The notes under the pieces are model-generated. The model did not search any database and was not told the DNA's origin. It saw only the letters and a program-made list of their open reading frames with translations. A program made the translations under genes and the position numbers. Below are positions 36,146-47,487 of a stretch of 64,000 bases of DNA, piece after piece; position 1 is the first letter of the stretch, and the number at the start of each line of letters is the position of its first letter. Source of the DNA: Sinohyriopsis cumingii (Eukaryota; Mollusca; Bivalvia; Unionida; Unionidae); the NCBI GenBank assembly GCA_028554795.2, contig CM068835.1:59491719-59555718 (forward strand), read 5' to 3'.

Positions 36146-36616
36146 GTAATGTGTGGGAAGTGCTGTTGAAACCAACACAACCAAACATGTCTTTTTATGG
36201 GACCCACTCAAACCATCTTGGAAACAAGCAGGCATGTCTTTCTATGGAACCCATTCAAACCATCTTGGAAACTGTCAAAGGTAAGACTGAGCAAACTGTC
36301 AGATTAAAAAAATTTATAAAGCAGATAAACAACAGTCACATCCCCATCAATCCACATTAGAAATGATATAATGCTTTACCTTTTCTAACATCCCAATGAG
36401 TCCGAGAATTCAACACTTCACATGGAATGGAAGGGACAGTGCCCTGCCAACCTGTAGGTGTTACAGTTTGTTTTGGAGGGGCATCATTCTGTGTTTAGTG
36501 TGCCTCCCCCTTTGTCGAGGGCTCCATTTGCTACAGACATATCAAGAGACTTGTTCTATAGCAGTAATCAGCACTTAAGTAAAGGTTCATTGCCACTATT
36601 CACATTGTAAGCTCAC
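36146..36616 (+). other. Giant HGD intron between Tigger-like element and second RT relic
   Basis: Two near copies of atgtctttctatggaaccca + ttcaaaccatcttggaaac (36187-36270) lie here. The frame at 36396-36578 may be retroelement debris, but no motif is certain. Confidence 0.5.
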
Positions 36617-36708
36617 TTGGATTTTACTCTAGACCTTGTCTTACAGAGTGCTTTATCTACTCTTGGATTTTACTCTAGACCTTGTCTTACAGAGTGCTTT
36701 ATCTACTC
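36617..36708 (+). repeat. Perfect 46-bp direct duplication
   Basis: ttggattttactctagacct + tgtcttacagagtgctttat + ctactc occurs at 36617-36662 and again at 36663-36708 with no difference that I see, implying a recent event. Confidence 0.95.
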
Positions 36709-37700
36709 TTGGCTCTAACTCTGTCAGCTTTAGATGGATGTCGCCTTCAGTGGACACCATCGAGATGTGTACCATCACATTACCATTCACACATTGTCTT
36801 GCAATTTCATAAGGTCTGCATACAAGGATGCTGTCTTCAAGTAGAGGGCACTTCCTTTCTGTCTGGATATTACTTTGCCTGTATCAAAATTGTGGACAGA
36901 GTTGCGACTCACTTTTAAATCTTTTTCACATCTGTTACATCAAAGTACAAAATCAACATTCTACCAAATACACAGTTATTGTTATACCAAGTCAAGAAAT
37001 GGCTCATTTCACAGCAGTGTTGCCTTGAATTGTTATTCGACAAAGTCTGTTCATCCCTTCCTTGAATTTCAATTATTTGGGCCTGGTGCTCTTAACCATC
37101 TTTTGCAATGTCTGCCTTTCTCAGGAACATTTCTGGAATCATTTCAGTGGTGTTTGTCAGTTGCTCAGAGAATTTATATTTACTTGCTTGAATTTTAACA
37201 GAGGAATTTCTTCACTTGTTGGGTCTCTTCTTAATGACAACATATCCCTTCATCTAGGGTAGTGGTTCCCAGCCTTTCTGAGTATGATTCAAGTTTTATG
37301 AAGTTTTAACTTCAATAATTTTGCAGACTCCCACGTGTTAATTGTTGTACTTTTAGGTTCCATTAATTTAGAAAATACATAATGATGAAAAACTATTATG
37401 AACTCAGTAACTGTTGTAAATGAATTGAAATTTATTCATCACAGCAACAAAAAATACATACATTTGAAAAACAGTATATGTGCAGTCATTATTTAGTCAG
37501 TCAGTCATGGACCCCATCCTCATAGACCACAGTTGGTCCTTGGCCCACAGGTTAGGAACCACTGATGCAGGGCTACTTGATCACAAGGCCCCTGCAGATT
37601 ATCCTTCTGGTGGTCAACTTTTTCATTTGCACCAATGTTCAAGTTTTTTGCTTTATGAAGTCGCATCTGAGCAAATTTGAGAACCTTCCTTGGCTTACTG
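36709..37700 (+). pseudogene. DIRS-like reverse transcriptase/RNase H relic 2, interrupted by a hAT MITE
   Basis: Fragments across frames: DVYHHITIHTLSCNFIRSAY then KDAVFK*RALPF (compare the RT pattern 'DAYYHIPIHP...F.YK...FKYRALPFGL'), KIVDRVATHF, LNFNYLGLVLLTIFCNVCLS QEHFW and ISSLVGSLLNDNISLHLG (connection/RNase H region). The reading resumes after the inserted element at 37573 (YLITRPLQIILL). Stops and frameshifts show it is dead. It is a different copy from relic 1. Confidence 0.55.
37260..37564 (+). mobile_element. Nonautonomous hAT (Charlie-like) MITE, 305 bp
   Basis: The ends tagtggttcccagcct and aggttaggaaccactg are inverted repeats. Flanking octamers atctaggg (37252-37259) and atgcaggg (37565-37572) match at 6 of 8, as an aged 8-bp target duplication. 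No coding capacity. It splits the second RT relic. Confidence 0.8.
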
Positions 37701-38237
37701 CGATATACAGCTGCATGAGTAACAGCTGGAAGCCATAGTCTGCACACAACAGCATGAAAAGCTGGGCATCAACCTCCTGCCCTCCCTCTTAGAAGTGAGC
37801 AGGACAGTACTCCCTTTATCCATTCCATATGAGTTCCATGGAATTGACATTTACATAGGAGGTAAGCTATAATCAAGGCTTCAGACCCCAGCCTTCTGGC
37901 TTGGGATTTCTCAGTTGGTGTCTTTGTTGACAAATCCACTTTGAGGTCAGTCACATCATCAGACCTGAGTGCCAGTCAGTCATATTCATTCTTATGAAGT
38001 GAGAGAGAAAGATCTTGGACCATCGACCTTCTGAATCAAGCTGTAGGGATTCCCAACAAAATCTGCCCTTACAGAGTCTTCTTAACAACCCTGAATGCAG
38101 GTCTTGCCATCTGACCCAGGAGAGGCTAAATGTTTATGATTGGCTCATAGCAGGCTTTCTGCAGAAGTGGAGGACAGAACCATTCAGTCAGAAAGGTGCA
38201 TTACTATTAAAATATATGAAGGAAAGTGGAGAGTTTA
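37701..38237 (+). other. Probable retroelement debris in the giant HGD intron
   Basis: The frame at 38015-38320 (for example LTQERLNVYDWLIAGFLQKW) looks like decayed retroelement coding sequence continuing from relic 2, but I cannot name a domain. Confidence 0.35.
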
Positions 38238-38478
38238 TCCCAGTTCAATCCCCAGCTGCTTCATATCAAAGACTTAGAAAAATGGTATTAACAGTTGCCT
38301 TGCTTGGCACTCAGCATTAAGAGGTTAGTGTTAGGACTGGTCGGCCTGGTGTCAAGATAATGTGACTGGGTGGGACATCATACCACATGCATGTGGCATG
38401 ATGCCCAAGTCCTAGATATCACTATAAACTGTCAATGAAAAATTTTGGAAGTTAAAAATCCAAATCACACACACACAA
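38238..38478 (+). mobile_element. SINE-A, 5'-truncated at box B
   Basis: Box-B-like agttcaatccccagctgctt, then catatcaaagacttagaaaa, gcactcagcattaagaggtt, gtgactgggtgggacatcat, ctataaactgtca and a tail gttaaaaatccaaatcacac. The segment cacactgcagacgtcgtagc is deleted. Confidence 0.88.
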
Positions 38479-39004
38479 AACCATATCACTCCTCATAAAC
38501 CTCTGTACCACAAATAACTTCCTCATTTGGCTGTCCTAAGAGAGAAAACACACATCATCATCAAGGGCTACCATTCCACAATTTCATACATACTTTCACA
38601 TCATGGAAGGAAGGAATATGCCAGAATAATGACCTCTAACCTTCTGATCTTGGTTGCCTCAAGACCAAATATTTTGCCCCTATGTTTGAATTGAGGTGAC
38701 CTTGGGTTTTGATGTGGCTGAACAAAACACAATTTGAAACCCTTTTCATAACCTCAGTTACTCACCTGTCATAAAAGACCTGCTTTTTGTTGCCATAGTG
38801 CCATAGTTACAGCAGGCAGAATAAGAAGCTATAAGCCACTTGAACTATCTGCAGTTCTGTCAAGGTGATTCTGCTTTCTCATGAAGGTTCTGCTTTCGTT
38901 GCCTTGAACAGGTTCATGCTCATAGGCAGCCAGTCACATCTTAAAACTAATTTCTACATGGGATCCTTTATTCAAAAGGCATCTGCAAGGCATCATAGCT
39001 CGGA
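38479..39004 (+). other. Giant HGD intron sequence
   Basis: No feature recognised. Confidence 0.5.
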
Positions 39005-39170
39005 AGCAGTATCAGAAGCACGTGGAACCAATCGGAAGTGGTACCAGAAGTACATGGAACCAATCAGATGCAGTACCAGAAGTACATGGAACCAATCAGA
39101 AGTGGTACCAGAAGTACAGGGAACCAATCAGAAGTGGTACCAGAAGCACATGGAACCAATCAGAAGCAGA
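39005..39170 (+). repeat. 32-bp minisatellite, five units
   Basis: The unit aaccaatcagaagtggtacc + agaagtacatgg repeats five times with a few substitutions. Confidence 0.92.
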
Positions 39171-39704
39171 AATTTTGATTATGTCTGCTTCAAGAGGTAG
39201 AAAACTTTCCACTCAGGCACTGTTTTCCTTCATCACCTCAGCATGTTGGAAACTAAAATTAGATCAGATGAGTTTCTTAATAATTTTGGTACACAAGGTT
39301 AGTGAAGTTCCCATAAGCATAGTGTTTTAGCAAAACTATTCCCCTACCTCACGCATCTCATATCCTAACAGCTCACTTCAAACTGACAGGACCAACGATG
39401 ACAGCATGACAGGCAATCTCCCAGTTCCCACAGCAGCTTTTGTAATACCATGTCCCTCTACTTCCACTGGATTGGTAGGAAAAAACATTTTCTACTATTG
39501 CATGACCCCCATTTCTGTGTTCCAGATGATGTCTAGATTATGTTTTCTTCACAATAAAGTTGCTTAATATATCTTGCAAGACTTGAGTCTGGGTTGCCTC
39601 TGATGAAGGGGATGTAACTCCTTCCAGAGGACGGGGGATATAGAACAGGTCCACTGTGTAATAGGTAATTGAGGGAGGACCATTGAATCAAACCACACTG
39701 GGAC
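39171..39704 (+). other. Giant HGD intron sequence
   Basis: No gene recognised. It contains 'ggggatgtaactcc' (39608-39622), a motif type that recurs at 45213-45232 and 45675-45690 and may be a trace of a dispersed repeat. Confidence 0.5.
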
Positions 39705-40002
39705 TGCTTCGTTGGCCTAGTCATACCAAAGACTTACAAAAATGGTACTAACAGCTGCCTAATTTGGTGGTCAGCATTAAGAGGTTAGTGTTTGCACTGG
39801 TCAGCCTGGTGTCAGGATAGTGTGACTGGGTGGGACATCATGCTACATGTCTGCAGTATGATGCCCCAGTGCTAGACATCACTATAAACTGCCACTCTGC
39901 AGACGTCATAGCGAAATGACTGAAAAATTGTTAAAGCTATGTTAAAAATCTAAATCAAATGTTAAAAATCTAAATCAAACACACACACACACACACACAC
40001 TC
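39705..40002 (+). mobile_element. SINE-A with deleted tRNA head
   Basis: tcgttggcctag (start of a head) is joined directly to tcataccaaagacttacaaa, then the full body and tail. The terminal atgttaaaaatctaaatcaa is duplicated before (CA)n, a second small tail duplication in this family. Confidence 0.85.
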
Positions 40003-40009
40003 AAACCAA

Positions 40010-40115
40010 ATTGGCTAACATGGTGTGGCCTTTTGCATGTACATCCAATTGCCTTCACATTAAATAACCTATTTGTGTTGCTGTGCCACAAAACAACAGA
40101 CCAAACTAATTCTCT
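40010..40115 (+). mobile_element. SINE-D-related 3' fragment
   Basis: ccaattgccttcacattaaa + taacctatttgtgttgctgt + gccacaaaacaacagaccaa. It holds a single-copy version of the 36-bp unit expanded at 5157-5750. Confidence 0.6.
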
Positions 40116-40889
40116 TCTTCCTGCATATTATGATAGGATCATTTATATAATGAAGAAAGTATCAGGTTCTGAACAAAGTAGGGTATCATTCAATGACTTT
40201 ATATCTTACATCCTGTTGACAATACTCATGCTAGTCAACATTCATACCTAATTAAATTTCTGGAAGGCATTTTTAATTCCAGAGGGTCTGATCATCATTT
40301 GGTACCTAAAGGGGATTTACTACTTGCCTTGCAGATGCCGAAACAACCTCCATTTGAGCTACTGTACCATTCACCTCAGATATGTGTTACTTTGCAGACA
40401 GTCTTTTGGTTGCATCTTTCAGGTGTATTAATCTTCAGTTCTTGAAATTAGGCAAAAGAAATGCAAGTTTCTGAAGAAGGGACTTGTTTTGTGTGACAAG
40501 ATCTCTCTAAACAAGGCAGACTGTATCATCATATTACTAAACATATTTATTCCAGACTTCACAGAAAGCAAGAGGGCAGAAATTCCATATTTGAAGAAAA
40601 CTAAATCTTTCATAAACTCGGATGCAAAGGATCCCAAACTGTTTATTTTTCTTACATGATTCAAGCAATATCCAACTGGATTACAAGTACAGTTAAAATG
40701 GCATACAACAACCATGATAAAATTGAATAAGTATTCCAATAGATCCATTGGACCTTGTTGGGCTTTATTTAATGGAGTTTTATTTAGTTCAGAATATTCT
40801 TGATGCTGGTGGTTTTTATTAGAGAGAGATTTATGCATTAAGATTTTCCCAAATGAAGAATGCTTTTCTCTGAGGTGCCAGTGTATGGC
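40116..40889 (+). other. Giant HGD intron sequence
   Basis: The minus frame at 40428-40838 (136 codons) shows no domain I recognise. Nothing else seen. Confidence 0.5.
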
Positions 40890-42297
40890 TATTCTGGAGT
40901 TTTTGTACAGGATTGTTGAATTGAAGACGGTTTTTACACTAACACTCTTTCTGGAATTGTTTTACAGGATTGTTGAAATGAAGACAGTTCTTACATTAAC
41001 AGGCACTTTCTGGAATTGTTTTACAGGATTGTTGAATTGAAGACAGTTCTTACATTAACAGTCACTTTCTGGAATTGTTTTACAGGATTGTTGAATTGAA
41101 GACAGTTCTTACATTAACAGTCACTTTCTGGAGTTTCTGTAAAGGACTGTTGAATTGAAGACAGTTCTTTCGTTAACAGGCTCTTTCTGGAGTTTTTGTA
41201 CAGGATTGTTGAATTGAAGACAGTTCTTACATTAACAGGCACTTTCTGGAATCGTTTTACAGGATTGTTGAATTGAAGACAGTTCTTACATTAACAGGCA
41301 CTTTCTGGAATTGTTTTACAGGATTGTTGAAATGAAGACAATTCTTACATTAACAGTCACTTTCTGGAGTTTCTGTAAAGGACTGTTGAATTGAAGACAG
41401 TTCTTATGTTAACAGGCTCTTTCTGGAGTTTTTTGTACAGGATTGTACAGGATTGTTGAATTGAAGACAGTTCTTACATTAACATTCACTTTCTGTAATT
41501 GTTTTACAGGATTGTTGAATTGAAGACAGTTCTTACATTAACACTCACTTTCTGGAATTGTTTTACAGGATTGTTGAAATGAAGACAATTCTTACATTAA
41601 CACTCACTTTCTGGAGTTTCTGTAAAGGACTGAAGACAGTTCTTATGTTAACAGGCTCTTTCTGGAGTTTTTTGTACAGGATTGTACAGGATTGTTGAAT
41701 TGAAGACAGTTCTTACATTAACACTCACTTTCTGGAATTGTTTTACATTAACAGTCACTTTCTGGAGTTTCTGTAAAGGACTGTTGAATTGAAGACAGTT
41801 CTTATGTTAACAGGCTCTTTCTGGAGTTTTTGTACAGAATTGTTGAATTGAAGACAGTTCTTGCATTAACAGTCACTTTCTGGAGTTTCTTTAAAGGATT
41901 GTTGAATTGAAGACAGTTCTTATGTTAACAGGCTCTTTCTGGAGTTTTTTGTACAGGATTGTTGAATTGAAGACAGTTCTTACATTAACAGGCACTTTCT
42001 GGAATTGTTTCTCAGGATTGTTGAAATGAAGACAGTTCTTACATTAACAGGCACTTTCTGGAATTGTTTTACAGGATTGTTGAAATGAAGACAGTTCTTA
42101 CATTAACAGTCACTTTCTGGAGTTTCTGTAAAGGATTGTTGAATTGAAGACAGTTCTTATGTTAACAGGCTCTTTCTGGAGTTTTTGTACAGGATTGTTG
42201 AATTGAAGACAGTTCTTACATTAACAGGCACTTTCTGGAATTGTTTTACAGGATTGTTGAAATGAAGACAGTTCTTATATTAACAGGCACTTTTAAA
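40890..42297 (+). repeat. 59-bp minisatellite, about 23 units, with acceptor-like cores
   Basis: The unit is ggattgttgaattgaagaca + gttcttacattaacaggcac + tttctggaattgttttacag. At least three end variants (attgttttacagg, gtttttgtacagg, gtttctgtaaagg) alternate in a higher-order pattern. The attgttttacag variant resembles a 3' splice site. Confidence 0.95.
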
Positions 42298-45200
42298 GTA
42301 TTTTGCATTTTTTTTATAGAAAATATAACATTCATGGAGATGATCACTTCATTTTAACTCATGGGTTTTCATGGATATAGTGGAAAATATTTCATTACAA
42401 AAACAATCTTTTCACAAGGAGATGAAGTGTTTCTTTTGTTGACTTACAGTGCCCACACCATGATCATTATTAAGGTGAGGAATTTTTCTTCAATGTATAT
42501 TTTTGGGAATTCCCCACCCCTGTAATTACAGCTTTATAATCTATCCAAATAGTGGTATACTAACAGCATGTGAAATTTCTAACAGTCCAATGCCAGCTAA
42601 TTTCACAGAGGACTGGGGTAAAAAATAAGTAGCCAGTCTGTCTAACTAGTCAGATTTTTATGTACATTGAGTAAATTTAATCTACAAATTATAAATTTTA
42701 TGATTTTAAAAGATATAAGAAGAAAAAAATAAGCAAATATATAACGGAAATTATTTGCAAGGACTACTTACAAATTTGAGTAAGAGAAGATAAATAACTC
42801 ACTAATCTGCCTTCAGTAAATGCTTGTTATTCCACTTAAAAAACTTTTGTATATATATAAACATGTAAAGATACTTGGATGCCTCAAACCATCAAAGGCT
42901 AAAAACTAAAGATGGCCAAGAAAATCAGAACAATTATTTAAAAAAACACAACCTTTCAAAGCAAAGTAACGTTTTAAAACTAGCAAGGCTACATAATATG
43001 CATGGAATATATAGACAGGATGCATGTTGTGACCAAGACAATGCTGTTAACTGTTCAGCTGCTGTCTGTTAATGTGGATGCATTTGATCTAGTTTCAGCA
43101 ATTCACTGGTGAAACCCATCATTCTGCAAACAACTTTTCTTTGGGCAGCTGTACTCTGGATTGCCAGAATTAATCTTTGGAGGCAGGGTCTGGATCTGAT
43201 GCTGTCATGGATGAGAATCCTTATTCTTATTCTGTCTGTGAATCAGACTGGTCATCGTTGGCAGCAACAGATTCTATTATCCAGCCCCTACACAAGATCT
43301 AAATCAGTTGGACGGTTAGCATCATTGTCCTGGCCAGTAAGAAGTGGCCATGTCAAGCAAAATGCAACAAATTTAATACATTTCATTATATGGTGTAACT
43401 ATCTTGTGTTTTTCTTTATTTTCCATTTTTAATTATCTAACTCTTTATACTACACACTGATATTTATGTCTAATTGCATTTTCCAGAGTCACTGACTATA
43501 TTTTGTCTTCCTGTATGATGAAATACGGGAAAACTGGTTATGGACCTGACTAGTAACGTTGCTAGGTTATTGGCCCTGTGGGTTTGTGTTATTTTTTGGC
43601 AAGTTTCAAACACTGTAGAATAGGAAGGTATTACGGGATTAAATTATCATGGTTGGGTATTTATCAGTGTGTCTGTTTTACAAACCAGGTAATCACTCAC
43701 AAAGTAAATAGGACATTAAGTTAACTTTGTGAGTGATTAGGTAACAATTTACAGAGTGATAAATTCATGCCCATGACCATTGTATCCTTATAATTCCAAA
43801 TTTCTTCCTTTCTGTCATCACATCAGCTGATTTCATCAGCAAAGGATTTGATATTAGGTAGCTCATAGTTTTCTTTCATTAGCTAACTTCACTGGGCCAG
43901 AATAATTAGCCCCATTTTCGCTAGTCAAGTCGTTGACTGTTACTTAGTATTACAGGGCAGTGTCAGATTGGGTCATGCCAGTGATATAAGGAACTTGATA
44001 TGGTTATTTTATTAATTTTATTCTTGGTTGTTGTTTATAACTAAGCTATTTCTTCTTTTTTTTCTCAACATTACATTAGCATATAGTATGCATTTTTTTA
44101 GCATTTGCTCTTGCTTTCTACACATTTCGATCTTTCAGAGGGAAAATCGTGTCCACTTTTTGTCAGATCCCCTGCTCTTCATATGACCCTGACCTATAAT
44201 AACAGCTGGTGGAACATATTGTCAAAGCAAAATGCAATAATTTCTGAATGTAGATTGGCTTGCAAAGTCTGCCATATGCTTTCTTTGGCAAGGGAGCTAT
44301 GTATTGCAGTGCAGGAAGGACTGTGCAGTGACATTGTTTTCACTTCTGATGGGTAATTTTAATCATTTGGTTGCAAAGTTTGATCAGAAATCAGAGGTGG
44401 GTGGTTGGGGACTTATTATTATGGTACAACACATTGGTGTATATAAAGCTTCACAAAAAATGAACTGGAACCAGAATTTACCAATATACAAACAATTCCA
44501 GATAAGTATCGCAGTACCATTTATATCCAGAGAGGTTGCAGAACACTCAGTCAATTCATAACAGTTGGAATTGTAATAGTAATTTTTTTATTGAGGTTCA
44601 GATTTGTTGAGTGAATGTATGCCCATCAAGGATACCATCCTCCCACACATTATGTATTTTTGATGGAGACTTTCAGCCACCTCATAGTTGAACTGACTCT
44701 GGATTTGGAGGTGCAGCTATTTATTATGACAGCTTTATGTAACCAGTGATGTCATAAAAAATTAGTTGTTGATCACACTCCTCACTCTGTCTGTGCCAAA
44801 AGGTCATTTTCACCCTTGTGTCATCGAAACTTTAGCACATCATCTTTGATACATAAGCATTGACTGGAATCATCACAGAATGAAATCCCATTCTTTTAAT
44901 AAAATAAACAAGGTATAAACTCAATAAGGTGACTCATATGCACATAATTGTGTCACTCTTGGTACATGTGACATTTGCCACATGCTGCCTTCTAATATTT
45001 TCAGGCCAGACTGCTCCTTCTCTACAAATAAATAATTCCTGTCATTTTCCTCATACGTAAAAAACTTCCGCACATTTTACACTGAAGCCATTTGTAAATG
45101 AAAGCTTTGTCAAGATGCTGTATGAACTGAGTTTGATGCAGATGTCAAATTGTAGTTTCTTCAGATGGCATTTTACCACCAAATTTAACAACATTGTGGC

Positions 45201-46229
45201 AGTTACGTTATCCATCCAAAGGGAGGTAACTCACTGAGGGCTCTGGTTGTTGACAAGTAACTATAAGTGCATCAAAGTCATGGTATGTCAGATGGTTATA
45301 ATTTAATATTTATATATCTTTTTTTCTTCTTAAGACTGTATCCATTTTATTGATATGTACCAACTTTAACCCTTATATCACACAAGACTTGAAACTGTTT
45401 TGCATGCATTAAGAGACTGGAGCCAGGGTCACTTCCAGGGTAAGGGGATGTAATACTCTCACCTTTTTGATCTATTCTCCCAATGTTATAATTGCATAAT
45501 GTATTTGAAAAAAGCATTTTGGGTGTAAACTTTGTTTCTTCATTAATACTTACCCATTCATAACACAGGGCACTTCCAACACATCCCTTCAGGTAATCCT
45601 GGAAGAGGGTGCATTTATAATCCTGGATTAGTATCTGACAGATTATGGGATTTTGGCATCAGTCCTCTATTAAAGGGGATACAACTCCTGTTTGAGTTGA
45701 GTCCAGGCAAGCAGACAGTGATCACTTTTTCTTTGTCAAGACAGCTAAAAAAGACATGGGTAATGTGTTCATTTGCTTTGCAGAGCTGGGTATGCAAGGA
45801 AGTGAATGTTCTTTTAAATGTACTATAATCAAGTATTATTGAAGAAGCAACTTGCACTCCAGTAATTGGTTTCTGTAACATGTTTTTTATAAACTTTTAA
45901 CAATGGAAAATGTGTGTATAATATTTTATATATTTTTTATCTCTTTTAAATACTTAAAAATGCAATAGTAATATGCCAAGAAGAATAAATTTATATTTCT
46001 ACCCCATTTTCTTCTCATCTTCATAAATTGGTACAACAGTGGCATAGATGATAACTTGTCAAATTAAAGACTTGACCATTGCATTGGCAGATTCATTACT
46101 AAAAAAATTGGTTGGAAATGAACTTGATCATTGTAATGAGAATTTATTGGTTACATGGGATCATTGAGTTACAACATTCTGCATAAGTGTACATGATGTT
46201 GAAACCGAATGTACAGAAACTAGAAACAG
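42298..46229 (+). other. Giant HGD intron, distal part
   Basis: Holds the hairpin at 43690-43739. The frames at 43109-43432, 44105-44356 and 44304-44561 might be decayed retroelement sequence, but I cannot name a domain. Nothing else recognised. Confidence 0.5.
43690..43739. repeat. Perfect 16-bp inverted repeat (hairpin)
   Basis: taatcactcacaaagt (43690-43705) and actttgtgagtgatta (43724-43739) with an 18-bp loop. Confidence 0.9.
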
Positions 46230-46433
46230 ATACTTTACATGTCCAACTGTGAACTGTACAGACCCAGATCTGCCAGCAAATAATGTGTCATCAGATCTGG
46301 ATCTGTGCAGTTTGTCAGAAGTAACCAGTAGAATGAACAACATGGACCCTAGTCTGCTTATGCATTACGCAATGGCAGAACATTATGTTCTTTTTACAGT
46401 TGGACTAAACTTTTCTGTAGGTATAAATATGGT
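46230..46433 (+). mobile_element. Double-hairpin palindromic MITE, copy 4
   Basis: gtccaactgtgaactgtaca; hairpin 1 cccagatctgccagcaaata...tcatcagatctggatctgtg; spacer agtaaccagtagaa; hairpin 2; right end ttacagttggacta. It lies about 80 bp before the proposed last HGD exon. Confidence 0.85.
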
Positions 46434-46516
46434 ATAAATTTTGCTCTTACTCAAAACGTGTATGAATTAGCAAAAGGTGATACATTTTTACACTCTTGTC
46501 CTTTTTTCTGTTTCAG

Positions 46517-46548
46517 TTACACCAAAGAAGAAGCAAAGAAGAAAGTAA
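46517..46548 (+). CDS. HGD: Probable terminal HGD exon (basic C-terminal tail)
   Basis: Acceptor cttttttctgtttcag is excellent. The single base left by the exon ending at 31960 joins tt to give Val, then TPKKKQRRK and TAA at 46546-46548. AATAAA follows at 46606-46611. For: phase agreement, a strong acceptor, an early stop and a polyadenylation signal. Against: no family conservation can be shown for this tail and the intron would be 14.5 kb. Human HGD ends a few residues after the same point with an unrelated tail, so a divergent end is expected. Alternative: a nearer last exon that I did not recognise. Confidence 0.45.
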
Positions 46549-46605
46549 AATTATGCTCTTGTTGAAAATATGCATTCCTTATCCATGAAGCTTTTCTTTG
46601 ATGGT

Positions 46606-46611
46606 AAATAA
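46606..46611 (+). promoter_or_regulatory. Candidate polyadenylation signal AATAAA for HGD
   Basis: AATAAA lies 58 bp after the proposed stop. It depends on the terminal exon at 46517-46548 being real. Confidence 0.4.
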
Positions 46612-46974
46612 ATTACTAGGCCTTACATTCTGCATTATCTTTGATGAATGGAACTATATTTTGTGTCAGTATTCTCCCAACTTGCATTTAATCTCCACTT
46701 AAATAGTGACATTTTAAAGGGACAAAATGTTAAATACTCAAATGAAAATGTAATAGTTTCAAATCAGCATTTCCTTACAAATCTATTATCTTGAGAACCT
46801 AATACTAATATTAGTCCCTGCTTTATGGAGGGGATACTGAAACATTCTTATATCAGTGGAGCAGCTAGGTGTGGTTCACACATGGTACTTTTTCAGCATA
46901 AAAATATGGAATACATAATCTTAAACAAATGAAGTAATCTTATTTAATAATATTATTGCCAAATTTCACTAGAA
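46612..46974. other. Intergenic sequence after HGD
   Basis: Nothing recognised. Confidence 0.5.
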
Positions 46975-47487
46975 ACTTGATGCTGCCGAATGTCCTCAGA
47001 AACGCAATGTTTCCAAATGTCTCTAGCAACACAATGCTGTCAAATGTCCCTAAAAACACAATGTTGCCAAATGTCACTATAAACGCAATGCTGCCAAATG
47101 TCCTAGGAACACAATGTTTCCAAATGTCACTATAAACACAATGCTGCCAAATGTCCCTAGAAACACAATGTTGCCAAATGTCCTAGGAACACAATGTTTC
47201 CAAATGTCACTATAAACGCAATGTTGCCAAATGTCCCTTGAAACACAATGTTGCCAAATGCCCCTAGAAACAGTGTTGCCAAATCTCCCTAGAAACACAA
47301 TGTTTCCAAATGTCCCTAGAAACACTATTTCCAAATCTCCCTAGAAACACAATGCTGCCAAATGTCCCTTGAAACATAATGTTTCCAAAGGTCCCTAGAA
47401 ACACTATTTCCAAATGTCCCTAAAAACACAATGCTGCCAAATGTCCCTAGAAACACAGTGTTGCCAAATGTCCCTAGAAACACAATT
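46975..47487. repeat. 27-bp minisatellite, about 19 units
   Basis: The unit is aaatgtccctagaaacacaa + tgttgcc, with tg(c/t)t and (c/t)taggaac variants. At nine codons per unit it keeps minus-strand frames open (FGNIVFLGT). Confidence 0.95.

Larger units (their letters stand above)
3495..46548 (+). other. HGD: Homogentisate 1,2-dioxygenase gene, 3' two thirds (HGD locus, spliced)
   Basis: HGD is the cytosolic Fe(II) ring-cleaving enzyme of phenylalanine/tyrosine breakdown, turning homogentisate into maleylacetoacetate. Eight exons (3495-3529, 4447-4526, 4846-4945, 9729-9847, 17662-17893, 21671-21723, 28543-28671, 31816-31960), all bounded by AG/GT with matching phases, read as one protein from human-equivalent residue 145 (split Arg) to the C-terminal region. 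His292, His335, Glu341, Tyr350 and His371 (human numbering) are all present. The window lacks the N-terminal ~144 codons. A probable last exon is at 46517-46548. Introns are 917, 319, 4783, 7814, 3777, 6819, 3144 and probably 14556 bp. No coding frameshift or internal stop is seen in the spliced product, so the gene looks functional. Identity comes from residue-level comparison with the known HGD family. Confidence 0.95.

Noticed and set aside
44105-44561. Retroelement RNase H-like frames
   Set aside because: Only a vague resemblance (GGWGLII); no ordered motifs.
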